The notes beneath the pieces are model-generated. The model saw nothing but the letters and a program-made list of their open reading frames with translations, did not search any database and was not told where the DNA came from. Source: Scopulariopsis brevicaulis (lineage: Eukaryota; Ascomycota; Sordariomycetes; Microascales; Microascaceae). From it: a stretch of DNA of 64,000 bases. Positions 11,824-24,737 of the stretch are shown in pieces. Location: the NCBI GenBank assembly GCA_017657125.1, contig JAGFNX010000324.1, forward strand, positions 62,001-126,000, in the 5' to 3' direction. The position numbers were made by a program, and so were the translations under genes. Within the stretch, counting starts at the first letter, position 1. Every line of letters begins with the position of its first letter.

Positions 11824-11953
11824 TTTGGGATGATACCGGGGAAGGGTTCTGGGACTGGGTTTAGAAAGAGAGCACTTGGTGACTTGGAGCTTTGTTGCCG
11901 GGGGCTGTAGTGCTTGGGACAAGAAGAGTCGATATCATGGAGGAGAAGCCTAA

Positions 11954-11961
11954 TATTTATA
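11954..11961 (-). promoter_or_regulatory. TATA box of the subtilase gene
   Basis: On the minus strand this reads TATAAATA, the strongest TATA element I noticed in the window. It lies 131 bp upstream of the subtilase ATG. A strong TATA box is common in inducible genes such as secreted hydrolases, in contrast to the TATA-poor housekeeping genes around it. Confidence 0.65.
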
Positions 11962-14372
11962 CTTCGCTCTTCCTCGATGAGGGCTGTGATGTGGTTCTGA
12001 GCTGCCCTCATGGGATGCCATCCCAGACTGACACAGTCTCCCCCATTTCCTCGGCCGACTTCCCGTGAGGGAAGCTCAAATGCGTTACGGCCGCGCCCAG
12101 GCGCCTAGTCCGCCGCGCGCGCACCTAACACTGCCAAAGCGGCACCTTTGCTCGAGCTTAGCAACCGTCCAGCCAGCCAAGGCCCGCGGAGAACGATCTC
12201 AATCTGGGGTACTCCGAAATCCCGTGCGCGGCCTTCGCGATTGCAAATCGCTCACAAATGGACGTCAGGTGGCTATCAGGTACGAGCCATCTTCCCGCTT
12301 TAGTTAGGAGGTATCGTGCATCGAGCACCCTTATCGCTGCCAAGTGACGGGGAGGGTCACTCGGCTCGGCAGAGGGCCCATGACACTTTCTTCATCCGGT
12401 AATCCACACGGGAATGGGGCGGGGTATAGGGCTCCGTGGGGATCGAGAAGGGGCCGGTTGATAGACGGGCCGTTCCGAAGTAGCCGCATGGTCCCAAAGA
12501 GGAAGGCGGCTCAAGGGGTAGCATGGGAACTTTCTTCGAGCTCGGCCTTTTTCACACCTTCTCTTTCGAGATTATATTTCAGGTCAGGGGCAGCCATGCG
12601 GGTGTGGGTGGTGCAATCGGTTACTCCCCAACTTTGCTGTAATGCCATGCACGTATATATTAACTTGTCATCGCACTCCGAGCCGAACTCGGTTATGCCC
12701 CCGTTGGGTTGACGCACGTATTCTCGGGAACTTTTTATCTACGATCTTGCATGCAGAGGTAACCCTGACGCCAATATTACGACGCTAGACGGCAGTAAGG
12801 AACTCAAGGGTGCGTATAACACCAATCCTATGGGCTGCTATCATTTGCCTAACAGGGGAGACCCCTCTACTTAGCGGTCTTCGAAATGGCCTATACATGT
12901 CGTGCGGGGCCCCAATTCAACTATCATTGAAAGGAGGCAGACGTGGTTTGCGGCGCTCAACTCACCGCCGGCCTTAGATTGCGTTGCATCCAAGTCCGGC
13001 TCCCTCACGCGCTGTTGGTGCGCTTTTCAAAGTTCCTCCTATGCCACGGGAACGCGCCATTCTTGGCGTGATGTTGACGCCCGGCGAGCTGCCCCCCACC
13101 TATTGAGTCACGGTCGTATTGTTGTATGGGACTTTCCGGTCGGTTGTCTTGGGGTTGTACGAACTAGGTGCTTACTCCCGTCGAAATCAACTCAAGTTGG
13201 ATATATGGGACCGCTTCAGCGGCGAGTACTCCGCAACGACTGGCCCCATAGTGCAGCTCCGGGGTTTCTATCGGAATGGGGCCACTGCACAATGCCCGTT
13301 TCTCCGTTGCGGCCCAATGGGACTCCGGCGGCGCAGGGCAGCGCGGGGAGTATTGACGTTCCTGTCAAGGAAAGTGGTTACCTAACAAGGAAAGTCCCTT
13401 TCGGCGAGGGACCGGCGGCGTCCGAAGGTTGGTAAGCTGTTCCGGATATAGGATATGATCTGCGCCCCACCGTAGCTTTGGTCAGACGGGTTTGTGGGGA
13501 GATCGATCGCCGCCGCTGTACGTCGTTAGATTGAATTGCATCGCGCCTTTGTGTGTGCAAGTTGATGTCGTGTATGCGATTTTTGGACAAGTTGCTTCGT
13601 AGGTCGGGGCTCGAGGATCGTTCTACAATGGGCCCAGCTTATTTGTGAGACGGCGGGATGGGTCGGTGTGGAGCACTTGAGTTTTGGTCCATTTTGTAAA
13701 GAGGTTGTTAAAGTTAGGAGGGACGGTGGGAGGGTTAAGGCTGAGGAGTCCAAGAAGGCCGCGATACCCCGCTTTCGCACGTGTCGAATGCCACAGCGCC
13801 ATACCATTGCGTCCACACACCAAGCTCTATAGCAGTAGCATTATGTCAGGACAAGATGTCGGGACGGTCACATGTCAGGTCACATGAGCACAGGTACGGG
13901 CAGCCTACTACCTTTGGATCACCTGCGGATTAGCACCTGACGCCCTGCTGACCTCCTCACCTCACTTTGACGACTATACTACAATCCAGCTCTGACAGGC
14001 ACGGGCGCAGGCGGCCTTGTATGGTGGGCTAAGCTTGAGAGGGATACTAAGGCTGATTGAGGAGGTCGCGGCGCTATTAGAGCCGGAGCGCGAGCCGGAG
14101 CGTGAGATTGATACGATATCCGCAGCTGTGGCGGGCGCCGGCGGTTGTTATGAGCTCTTTTAGTTTCTGGTAGCATATGGTGGCGAGTGCCTAACTTTTT
14201 AACCACCCTAATATGGATAAGAAAATGCCATAATCCGAATAGCTGTCGCTATACAATATAGTTGTAGCTAAACTTAAGTGTCAGGGGTCTAAATTGTCAG
14301 CTGAGCGGCGCTGACGGTGGTCGCTGGCGCCACCATAGCGCTGTAGTTCGCATGTAATACAGGGCAGCTTGC

Positions 14373-14451
14373 GGGCAATGCTAGCGCGTGCGCGCTACAT
14401 TGGATCATCTTTTAGATGGTGCAGTAGCATATGATCGCTAGCATATTGCCC
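14373..14451. repeat. Imperfect inverted repeat, possible MITE relic or cruciform
   Basis: GGGCAATGCTAGCG (14373-14386) pairs with CGCTAGCATATTGCCC (14436-14451), which is its reverse complement except for a 2-nt AT insertion. The 49-nt interior contains a further GGATCAT/ATGATC pairing. No target-site duplication is evident. It may be a small transposon remnant or chance. Confidence 0.5.
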
Positions 14452-14854
14452 TGACATCTCCTGTAGATCTTTTTTGTTACTCCCAACGCCTATTTCCCAG
14501 TCTCAAGTCTTATGCCAGTTCGAGATAGGCGATATAGTGTTCTTTAGACACCGAGATTCAGGGTGACTTGGGGTTCCAAAATCAGCATCCCTTTACCCCT
14601 AAAAATAGAAGTGTAGGCACCTGCACACGGATTCTATCCGAAGAACAACGACGAGTGACTGAATGCAAGATGTACCAACTACTCCCCTCCCATGCTAAGT
14701 AACAATTAAAAGGAACCCCTCCTTCGCCTCCCATTCTCAAAGAAGACCAGGTGCTCTACCGGCCAAGCAATAATAAAAAAAGAATAAGCAACCCAAGGAA
14801 AAACCGCTATGCGTCTAGAACGAAGAAACAACGCAGGTAAGAGATAAAAAGCCA

Positions 14855-15674
14855 CTACTTCCGGTGGTCACCCTTCTCGTCCTCTACATCCTCCACGTCC
14901 TCGTCATCAAAGTCGCTCTCGCTCCCGCTCCCAAAGTCGTCGTCCCCATCCGACTCGTTCCAGAAGTCGTCGTCATCGAACGGCGCGTCGGGCGTGACCA
15001 CCAGGTCCGCCGCGGTGGGGAACGCCACCTCGGCCGGCATCTCCTTGCGCGACTTGCCCACCGTGTCCCGGGCCTTGGCGTCGTACTCCTCCCTGCGGTC
15101 CCGGAAGGCGACCGACGCGTCGACGTTGGCGGGCGAGTTGATCTCCGGGTCGTCTAGGAGGAGGAGCACGGAGCGGAGGACCGACTCGACGCCCTGGAGG
15201 GGCGACCACCGCTCCGACGCCGCCTCGCCCGACATCTCGTCCTCGCCGGGGGAGTGCAGGATCGAGATGCAGAGGCGGCCGTCCGTGTAGATGTTGGGGT
15301 GGTAGATCGGCGTCTTGAAGCGGAATGTCGGCGGGACGTAGGGGTAGTCCTTGGCGAAGGTCATTTCAGCCTGTGACGAGAGGTTGTCAGTAACTTTTCT
15401 TCACCGGGTATGGGTCGCGTCGCCACGGCGCGTGGGTAAAGGGTGAGACGACCTACCTTGAAGTAACCGCCGCTGAAGACGCTCTCGGGGTTGACGACCA
15501 TGAGGCCTATGCTCCACTTCTTTATGTTCGTATCATCGACCTGCCGCCCACACCGTCAGTTCCGCGCCTCTAGAATCCGACGAGGCTGGCAAGGGGACCG
15601 CCGCATACCTCGATGTGCACCCACTTCTCCTTCTGCAGAGCCTGCAGCTCACTAAGCAGCCTCTTTTCCGCCAT
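14855..15674 (-). CDS. CDC34: Ubiquitin-conjugating enzyme E2, Cdc34/Ubc3 type
   Basis: There are three exons: 15674-15609, 15540-15457 and 15370-14855 (221 aa). The UBC fold covers about residues 1-165, with the HPN motif (74-76) and active-site Cys84 in GRLCISILH. Just after the Cys is the acidic insertion SPGEDEMSGEAASERW that distinguishes Cdc34/Ubc7 enzymes. The C-terminus is a long acidic tail (about 180-221, rich in D and E), which in Cdc34 binds the SCF cullin. The protein charges SCF ligases that degrade cell-cycle and nutrient regulators. The start at MAEKRLLSEL gives the normal E2 N-terminal helix; an in-frame extension further upstream looks non-coding. Confidence 0.93.
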
Positions 15675-16683
15675 ATCGGTCCGAAGTAGGCTTCCCGTAA
15701 GGTTCCTGCGAATGAGATGCTCGGGGTTTCGTCGCCGGTAGATCGGGCGAGAATCGGCGTCGCGGGTTGTCGTGTCGAACGTCACGGAATCTCGCTCGAG
15801 GACTCGTCCGAGGAAAGGAGGTTTCTAAATGCAATGAAGCTCCGCCGATTTGCCTTTCGGATTTCCAAGTGGTGGGTTTTCGGAAAGTATGACCACGGAA
15901 CGGAGGGGGCGTGGGACCTCTCGAATTTAAGGATCACGAGAACAAGGACTGATGCTCAGAACAAGGTCCGTTTCCAACGAAATGTTTCCCCCCGAAGAGA
16001 GGACACAGGGTAGCGAGAGTGGAACTCAAAAGCACACAAGAGCAGTCGAAAACAAAACCAACGACCGCAAAAGGGAAAACAAGGGATTAGAAAACGGAAG
16101 GCTGGTGTGTTCTCGTTCACTGTTCCAAAGGGAAAGAAGGACCTTGAGGGAAGAGAGTCAAGGTTTCCTTTATCGGATTGCCGGCGTCTCAGGCACACCC
16201 AAGTCCACGGACCCGAGGGGCGGCGTCGGTGTGGGACCGGTTCAAGGGCGATTACCTAATGAGGGAGGGGAAAAAGGGTCGATGTGGAGCACCTTCCCGT
16301 GGCTCCACAGGCGGCACCTGCGGCTCGCGCGGGGTTGCGTCATTTGACGAGCGACGCCGATCTTCGAGACTAAGAGCTTAGCGCCTCGGTTTTCTCCGGC
16401 GGCGACCAGGCTATCGTTGCGCTTGAGGCAGGCGAGTCGACGGAATGAGTCGCCCCGGAGGCGAAATGTGAAGCGGAAAACCTCGCGGCGCGTATTTGTC
16501 AACGAGCACTCTCATTGGATTGGGTATAACTGGGTACTCCACGCTATATTGCCAGCGTCAACATGTACAAAGATGGCTGCCCCTTACATACATTCCCCTA
16601 TCTTCAACTCGAGGTGGAATGACCTCTTTCGTTCGCGCCCCCAACAACGCTCTCCGCTCCAATCCGTAGTAGCCTTCCCAACC
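15675..16683. other. Intergenic, 1 kb, promoter of CDC34 and 3' flank of GCN2
   Basis: Both neighbours are on the minus strand. Open frames of 60-130 codons are present without recognisable motifs. The stretch at 15990-16110 is purine-rich and A-rich. Nothing further was recognised. Confidence 0.6.
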
Positions 16684-19600
16684 TCATGACCCGACGTCGT
16701 AGTAAATGATCCTCCCCGTCCGGAAGTTGTAAATAAAGCTGTGCCTCGGCCCCTTCTCCTCCTCAGACTCCCCCCTCCACCCGCTTAGCTCCTCGTGAAT
16801 CTGCCTCACATACCTCTTCTCCCCCGCCCCCGCCGCCTGCTCCACCTTCTTCCACCCATCCACGCTAGAAAGCGGCGTGCTCTGAATGAGCGTCAGCACG
16901 GCGTCCGTCGTCTCAACGCCGAGTATAGGCCCGCTGGTCATGGACTCGATGAAGCCCGCCGCGCTGGCCTGCGCCTGGTCAATCACCGCCTGCCGGATCA
17001 TCTTCTTGTTCTTCTGCTGCGACGGCAGTATCGAGACCTCCTGGTCGTGGGTCCTACGCACGGGGGCCTCACGCTGGCCGGCGGCCTTGGGCTTCGATAC
17101 ACCCGCGCTGTCCCGCTCCTGGATTTTGGACTGGAGCCAGAGGACGAGGTGGCCGACGGGCATGTCGATGTCGGGGATGTCGGTTCGCTTCAGCGTCTTG
17201 ACTCGGAGGCTCTTGTCTGGTTTCACGACCACGACCCACGAGTAGTCGTCGTTGTTGATCTTGAACAGGAGCTCGTCGGTCGAGTTCGTACTATCCGCGA
17301 GTTCGGCTGAGATGCCGTTGTCCCACAGGTCTCCCAGTATCTCTAGTCCAACGGTGCGTCGCATAGAGTCGTCGATGCTAGCTACGAGGACGTCGTACTT
17401 TGGAGTGCGTTAGCGATATTGTAAGATGGAAAAGGCCCTAGCGCACCGAGATAATACTCACCCTAACTGGGCTTGTGCCCTCCTGCTCCTGTCTCTTCTG
17501 CGTAGAGCTGAGTCCTGACCTGGACAAACGAACGAAATTATGCCAGGAGAGAGAGAACCCAACAGCCCGCCTCTCCTCATGGCGGTCCCCAACATTGAGG
17601 CGGAACTCCCGGACGAGGTTGTCGTACCGCCCTCCGGCCGCAAAGACCTCTCTCACCTTTGCGCGGAACACGCACGTGAATAATATGCCACCGGCGTAGA
17701 AAGCCTCCCTGAAACTACTGAGGGGGTTAACGCTGACGTCGGTCTTCACTCGCATGCGAGTGGCGTATCCGATGACCTCTCGGATATAGGTAATGGTCGA
17801 GACGACCCTTGGGTAGAGATCAGACCCCTTAAATGCCTCCTTTAACTTGGCGAATATTTCGGCCGGGGGGCCTTGTCATACAAGTCAGCGTGGATGTCCC
17901 TGGATATATGGCTGCTGATCGCTCAAGAAGCGAGGATGCTTACCCCTAAAGTCAAACTTCTCCAACTCATTCACGCTCGTCGCGGACACTCCAACCTCCT
18001 CAGACCGCAGCTCCTGCCGTATCTTCTGCCACGTGCAGCCGTGAATGTGCAGCTTGCTGAGGATCTCCGCCGTCCTTCGTCGAAGCGAGCGGTCAATTTT
18101 GCAAAAGTCGAAAATGAGCTGGAGAAGAGTAGAATGACCAATGAGAAAGATCATCTTGCCAGCTAGGGACTGAGGGAGCGTGGAGACCACCTCGTCAAGA
18201 ACCCGCAGGACCTCAGCGTCCCTTAGGGCGAGATTCCGCGTGTCCGAGGAGACAATATCGAAGTCGATCTCACCGAGCGCCTGCGGCTGGCCCATGCCCT
18301 TAGAGCTCCTGAAGACCGTGCCGAAGGAGTACACCTTTTCCGCAGGGATGCTCTCCGCCTGTTTGGCTAGTATCCTTGCGAGCCCCATCGTCAGATCGTA
18401 CGGAAGCTGCAACACCGTCCCATCCGCATTCAGGACCTTGAACACATTTTCGGGGTAGTGTCGGGATCGAGGGTAAACATGGCTCCGGTCGATCGCAACG
18501 CCGCCATGACGGCGAAAGACGGTCTCCAAACTCTCCTTCACGCTCGCCTGGAACCCCAGTTCCTCGCGCGTGACGCTGCTTGTCGTTGATGCACCCGGCG
18601 CTTCCAGATCCCACGCGTAGTCTCTTGCCCTACCAGCGAAACCTGCAAAGAACGTGGCCAGGATTTCTCGGTAGTAAGGCGAATCTGGCTCCACCCCGCC
18701 AGCCAAGATGCTTCGAGCAAACTCATCCTCTCCGACAATGGGGATCTTTGAACTTTTCAGCAGAGTTGCACTGTCGGGCCTGTCTTCTGGATTGTGAGCG
18801 ACCAAAGAGACGATAATGTCCGTCTGATTCCGATCGGGAGGTTTGAAATCGGACGGCAGGGTATGCTCGACCCGGCGCAGGGCTTCGAGGACGATAACAC
18901 GCTCCATCCCCAACATCGGATGGTAACACATTTCAAACAGGATAACACCCAGGGAGAACATCTAACCACCCGTTAGGTCATATAAGTCAAGCTCCATCGC
19001 CGAATGGCCGTAACTTACATCCACCTTTGAGCTATACGACCCAGACGCCGCAGACCTAACTTCTGGCGCAGTGTACAGCTTGGTACCCAGGCTCCGTGTG
19101 GCAGCTTCCGGATTTGAAGAGCTCCCTGAAATCTTGTTGAGGTTAAACTGGCCCATGGTCGCCAACCCAAAGTCCGCAATCTTCACGCTGTCCTCCCCTT
19201 TGAGACCCTGCGTGACGAGGATATTCTCCGGCTTGAGATCGCGGTGCACGATATTCAAGCTGTGAATGTGCCGAAGACCCGACAAGATCTGCCGCAGTAG
19301 CCTCCAAATTTCGGCGGCATCCTTGTACAGACCACCCGTGATCAAGTCTCGGAGCGTCCGCCTGTCACAGTACTCCATGGATATGTAGAGGATTCTCTGG
19401 ACAGCGGTTTCCGACGGCGCACGATACCCGTGGTTTTCGGGTGTAAGAGAGGGCTGGTCCGGTGTCCCGTCAAGCTCCCGCTCCGAACTCTGTCTGTTGA
19501 ACCCATTCGTGTCCTGCTCCTCGCCGTCATCGGTGTCGTATCCGAACTCAATTGCGGGGTATCCACTAGAAGACATGAAGTCGAGGCCGCCGCTCATTGC

Positions 19601-21713
19601 GTAGGGTACAGAACGCGACTCAGTCACCTCCTCGTCACTCATCATCTCATCAGAATCATCGTCCGTCTCAATCGCCGAGGTATCCGAGACGGTGTCGACC
19701 CATGCGTCGTAGTATCTGACAACAGCCGGGTGGTTCAACTTGGAAATGAGGCCCACCTCCTTCAACACTTCCGTAAGCGTGGAGCTCGTGTTGACGAAAA
19801 TCTTTTTGATCGCAAAGACACCGCCGTCAAGCTTCTTCCGCGCCTTTACGACCTGGCCGAAGCCTCCCTTGCCAAGACGCCCCTCCTCGATGAACTCTGC
19901 TTCGTATCTGCCGGAATACTTGCTCTCCCGAGTCCCATCGAGCGTGAGGCGCGGAGGCAGGGACTGGGCACCACTCCCGAAGGACTGTAGCCGTGCTCTC
20001 GACGCACCTCCTCCGAACGCAAAGAGCGGCGCATCGGTGGTGAGAAATTCGGTGTACCCCAGCTCGAAGGCCCTCGACCGCCGTTTCGGATCAGGGTCAA
20101 AGAACCCGGCCATCATCTCCTTCAACGGTTTCGATAGGCCGTGGGCCTTGACAAACGCGGTGGGTGAGTTGAACTGCTTGATAACATCGAGACCAAACAT
20201 CATTTGAATGATGACGACTCCCAGATCCCAGATATCGGTCTTATGGGTGTAGTGCTGGTTTGTCTCGTCCGAGACCTCTGGCGCAAGCCAGCAGTCAGAG
20301 CGGGATGAGCTGCGCGGCGACGCTTGGCCGTTGATGCTGTTGACGAAGTCGTACAAAAGATGCTGGTAAACGCCGTCCGAAAGTTTGGCGATGGTATGGG
20401 TAGCTTTTTCGGTACTCTCCTTGAACACCAGGACATTGCGCGGGTGGATGTCGTGGTGAGCCAAGCCGCGGTTATGGAGACAGGCGACAGCATCGAGGAG
20501 ATCGCGGGCAAAAGAACGGCACTTGGAGATGTGGAGGCGGTCGCTGATCTCGAGCAGGCTTTCCAGCGAGGTCAGCTGCGCTTTGTGATTTAGGATAAGC
20601 ACCGTCCAGAACCGATGCAGGAACCCGTCTTCGGCGGCGAGCTTCTCATCGATCATGAACCCGACAACGTCAACAAGGTTGGGGTGGCGTATGTCCTGAA
20701 GCACGGCGAGCTTCTCCTCCAGCGTTATCATCCGGTTTCTCAGGCCCTCGCCCTCCCCAGAGGGACATCTGATGACGGACCTCTTAAGAGCAAGGCTAGG
20801 AAAAGACGAAGCCTTGGGTATTCCCGGAAGGCAATGGTGCACGGAGGAGATGGGCCCGGATCCAAATTCAGACCCGTATTCAACACTCGTAAAGAGATGC
20901 TCTCTCCCCGATACGTCCAATATCTTGCAGTTTCTGTCGAAAACGACGGTGCTGTCATCCTGAGCCATCTTCTGGGCATACGCATCGTACATGACCACAC
21001 TTGGCTGCCTGCCCTTCTCAGCAGACTTTGCGGTCTCCTGGTGGCGCCTCAGCTCTTCCTCAACGAGCCCCACCATCACCCTCTCTTCCTCTCTGCTCTT
21101 CTCAACCTCCTTCCGTGCCATCTCTTCCTCCTGCTCCTTGGCCTGACGGGCCAGCATGGCCGTATGCCGGGCGCGCTCGTCCTCGAGGGACAGCTGCCGG
21201 CCACTGGCCTTTGCTAGAGCGTGGTCTTCTAGGATGTCACGGATTCCTTCGATTATTGGGTGCATCATCTCTTGCTCCTCGGAAACAAGGGCCTTCGGTT
21301 TGGTCTGGAGGAACTTTTCGATCTTGAAGCGAGTAGCATCGCGAAGGTCACCGTGGAGACTGATAAGAGGAGGGGACTTGGGGTACGTCGCGGTCAGGAC
21401 AACGCGAATCGTGCAAGCAAAGTCGTCGTCCGAAGCGCTTATGTGTACCTCGAAGGCAGGTTCCGATTTCTTAACAAGAACGGCACACCGTCAGAGCGAA
21501 GTGAGGGCGGAAGCTGGGAGCGGCAAGACTTACCTTCCACGCCGTCTGTGTTTGCTTTAGCCTTTTGAAGTCATCGCCATAGATGGCCTCCAGAGCGATT
21601 AGTTCATTCTGCTGAAGCTCCTCATACTGGATGGTGGTCCCCTTCCCGTACTTGGGGTCGGGGAAGGACGGGTCGGCTTTCTTCGGGCTGTTGGTGGGCT
21701 TCTTCCAGGCCAT
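16684..21713 (-). CDS. GCN2: eIF2alpha kinase Gcn2 (CPC-3 type)
   Basis: There are five exons: 21713-21534, 21469-19019, 18961-17944, 17871-17462 and 17397-16684 (1590 aa; yeast Gcn2 is 1659). The order is complete: an N-terminal RWD domain that binds Gcn1 (about 25-140); a charged linker; a pseudokinase (about 240-520) with HHDIHPRN in place of HRD and SDG in place of DFG; the active kinase (about 590-1000) with GKGGFG, an invariant Lys in FAIKKI, a long acidic insert, HRDLKPEN and DFGLA; then a HisRS-like domain (from about 1030, containing AAGGRYDNLVREF) that senses uncharged tRNA; and a C-terminal region. It phosphorylates eIF2alpha on amino-acid starvation. Intron 2 interrupts the kinase just after the activation segment. 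The gene diverges from the Cut12 homolog. Confidence 0.96.
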
Positions 21714-22240
21714 CCTGAGCGGTAGTAGCTGAGGACGGAGTGGTTGTCCAGTTCCTTGTCAGGTAGCTGGACATCTCACGAGGAGAAGTCCATGATGGAA
21801 ATCAATTGGTATTATGTTTATGTGGAGATGAGTCTTGTCTTTGGGGACCAGGAGCTCTTCGGGGAAAAGCGAGAGTCACAGCATCTACGTCAAAAGGTTA
21901 AGGGTGTGACTAACGGCGGGGTCTCTATCGATAAGTATCCGACCTGAAGAGCTGGTGAAGGTGCTGGGGGATAACCCCACCATCGGGTGATCCTCGGCAC
22001 TCGCGTAGCTCAGCCGTCGCGATCCTCTCGCGGCTTGGCGTTGGCGCTGCCCTTTCAAGGCAAAAGTAAACAACGTGAGAAACACCACCTGCGCCGCAAA
22101 CGCCAAGTTGAAGTCAGTTCTTCCTCCACCACAGCGCCGGCGAACCACGATCGCGGAACGGCATACGCGCCTTATTCTCGGACGGAAATCATCGCGCCCG
22201 TGCTCTTTATCCCACATCGGCAATTGATAACAGCTGAGCC
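21714..22240. promoter_or_regulatory. Divergent promoter shared by GCN2 and the Cut12 homolog
   Basis: This 527-bp interval separates two divergently transcribed start codons. A TATCGATAAG motif lies at 21926-21935, resembling the paired palindromes at 41431 and 41461. No other gene is present. Confidence 0.6.
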
Positions 22241-24366
22241 ATGCTCGGCTGGGTGTTGCGACGCGGTTCGGATGCCGGGAGGGGTGCTCCTGAGGGAGGA
22301 GGTAAGCACCGCGCAACTTCCTACCTTTCTTTTCTCTGTATCTACAATCTGTGATCTACGTGCTCACTCAAGGCTACTTAGACGACACGACCCAAATCGA
22401 CCAGCCAGATACCCCCGCGCCAGTGTTTGCAGCACGGGCGCTCAAGTCGGCCTTCTTTGGCGAACCCGACAAAACAAACGACGACGCGACAATGACCACC
22501 CAAAACCCCAACGACACGCCTTCCAAGCCCACCGGAATCCTGCTGACGCCGGGAACGGGTACGAGTCGAAGAAAACGCGTCTCTTTCGGCCGCGACGTGC
22601 TCGAGAAGGGTCCGCAGGCGGAGGAGAAGAGGGATGGTCTAAGAAACAACAACGGCACGCGCAAACGGACCAGGCTTACGGAACTAATGGAGAATTCGCG
22701 ACGCGACAAGGCCAAATCCTCGTCCGGCACGACCGAGCAGAAGCAACCAGCGACCGACACGCGTCAGAAGCAGGCGGATGACGACGAATGGGAGGAGGAG
22801 GAGGACGAGGATTTCTGTACCCACGATATCACGGTCGACCTAAACGAACCCCATTCGCGCTCGGGGAAGTACTGGAAGACGAATTTCGAGACATACCACC
22901 AAGACGCCAAGACGGAGATGGAGAAACTGCTCAAGTATAAGCAACTGGCAAAGTCTTACGCTAAGATGAAGGACGCCGAGGCTGTCGATCTGCAGGAAAA
23001 ACTGAAGGAAGAGCAGGCCAAGGTGGGCGAGATGGAGAAGAAGCTGAGTGAGGTGGCGTCGCAGATCGCCTCGAAGAGGCGAAACGGCGACGACAAAGAA
23101 TCGTCGGAGCTCATGAGGGACCTCGCGAAACAAACCGCCCTTGCCGTTCAGTATCGAGACCAGGTCAAGGAGCTCGAGACTCTAGTGAAGGGCAGCGGCA
23201 GCGACCCGGACATCAAGGGAGGCCATCGGCGGACTGCGGCATCTCCACGCGGAAGCAAGGCGCTCCTGGAGGCGCAGCGAGAGCTCCGGCGAGCCAAGTC
23301 TCAGCTGCGAGATATGGACGGTCTCCAGGACGAAGTAAAGCGGTTGAAGGCCGAGCTGAAGACCGCTGAACAGGGTTCATCGAAAGCGGCCGAGCGGTCG
23401 GGTAGAGACAAGGATGAGTCGTCCTACGTGAAGGACCTCTTGGCGCAGCTTCGCGACGCAAAGGCGGAGTCGCGGAAGAAGGACGACCAGCTGAAGCAGC
23501 TGACGGACGATTACGAAAAGTTCCGAGGCGAAGCTGTCGCGCAGCAAGATGATGCCAGGAGAGTCTTAGCGAAGGCAACTGAGAAGATTTCGGAACTTAA
23601 GAAGGAGTTGCGAACGCTCAAGGCGACCAAGGAAGAGCGCGGGGCTCGGCCCAGTAGCCTCCACGGAACGGGGGCCACCTCGCTTGCAAACAGGCGAACC
23701 TCCGGGGACGATGACGGACCCGACATCCACGTCGATCTTCGGGACTTGGCCCGGCTGACGAACTCCGCGTCGCCCCCAGACAACCGGCCTACCAGGCACG
23801 ACGACGTGGAGAAGAACGTGGATGGGAGGAGGGTTAAGTCCTCCCTGCCATCTCGCGCACTCCGCAACAAGTTCCTCGATGACACGGTAGATGCGGATGT
23901 GGACCCCGCGCCGGAAAGTCCAGTCCGCAACGTCTTGGCGGACCGGGTGAATCTCGAGCGACCAAAGTGGCAGCCTTACATTCCACGTTCACCGCGCAAC
24001 CGGGCCTACTTTATGAAAGATCTCGGCAAGCGGCGAGGCGGCGCGGGAGGCGGGCATCACGCGCGGGCGCAGGACGACAAGGTGTCCCGAGAGACGAGGG
24101 CGACAACAGACCACGAGGACGAGCCAAAGGTCGACCTGCTCCGCGACCGCTTCAAGCACCTCGGCCTACCGGACGCGAACGCTAGCGTCGTCACGACGGC
24201 CAACACGTCGCGGTGCACGCTCCCCCCGGAGCGGCGGGCGGCGGCGCTGGCGCGGATCGAGCAGAGGAAGGCGGAGCGCAGCAGGATCGGGGGCGCGGGT
24301 CCGCGGGGGCGGGACAAGGAGAACGTTCGGCCCGGTGCCAACCGGGGGGGAGTGGGGCACCGATGA
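22241..24366 (+). CDS. cut12: Spindle pole body-associated protein, Cut12 family
   Basis: There are two exons, 22241-22301 and 22373-24366 (684 aa), starting MLGWVLRRGSD. Near the N-terminus is TPAPVFAARALKSAFFG. Residues about 100-120 hold GILLTPGTGTSRRKRVSFG, a block typical of the Cut12 domain that contains an RVSF-like protein phosphatase 1 docking motif. A second conserved block is RSGKYWKTNFETY followed by a heptad-rich coiled coil (about 200-430). The C-terminal half is charged and probably disordered. Cut12 in fission yeast sits at the spindle pole body and coordinates Polo kinase activation with bipolar spindle formation. The family match rests on these conserved blocks; the role is inferred. 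The first exon places the start upstream of the long open frame. Confidence 0.82.
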
Positions 24367-24737
24367 GAGTGGATTGACGATCATTTCCGGCAGTTCCTTG
24401 GTCTGTCTTGGTCTTTTCTTGGTCTTGCCGTGGCTTATCTGCAACGCTACTGGTCGGGCCCTGTTTTTTCTTTTCTTTTTTTGGTCATAGCGTTTCGCCG
24501 GCGTGTCGGGGGCCTTGGTGTTAGTTAGTCTTACGTTTTTTGCCGTCTGAGCCGGGGTCTTATCTGGGCACTTTATATTTTTGTTCATGATACTCAATGA
24601 TAAGAGAGCCGTGACGTGGGCCGATCTTCCCCGTCGTTTTTTTTTTGTATGCGGTCGCATTCTGTCAGACGATTACATTCTGCAACTTGAGTAACAAGTA
24701 AATTCATGGTTACACAAAGCGCCGCGAATCTTGGATT
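24367..24737. other. Intergenic between the Cut12 homolog and UreF
   Basis: Both genes are on the plus strand, so this 371-bp stretch holds the 3' flank of one and the promoter of the next. Several T runs, for example near 24470-24481 and 24634-24647, are consistent with 3' UTR sequence. Nothing else was seen. Confidence 0.6.

Larger units (their letters stand above)
11824..14854. other. Intergenic, 3 kb, no gene recognised
   Basis: This lies between the subtilase start and the Cdc34 stop. About 11824-12060 is the subtilase promoter. The rest holds scattered open frames of up to 177 codons (for example 12902-13435, plus strand) with no motif. A short inverted repeat lies at 14373-14451 in an AT-richer stretch (about 14140-14560). 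Two copies of CAAGGAAAGT lie about 20 bp apart near 13365-13397. Confidence 0.6.

Noticed and set aside
12902..13435. 177-codon frame on the plus strand
   Set aside because: No recognisable domain and rather random residue composition. I cannot support a product.
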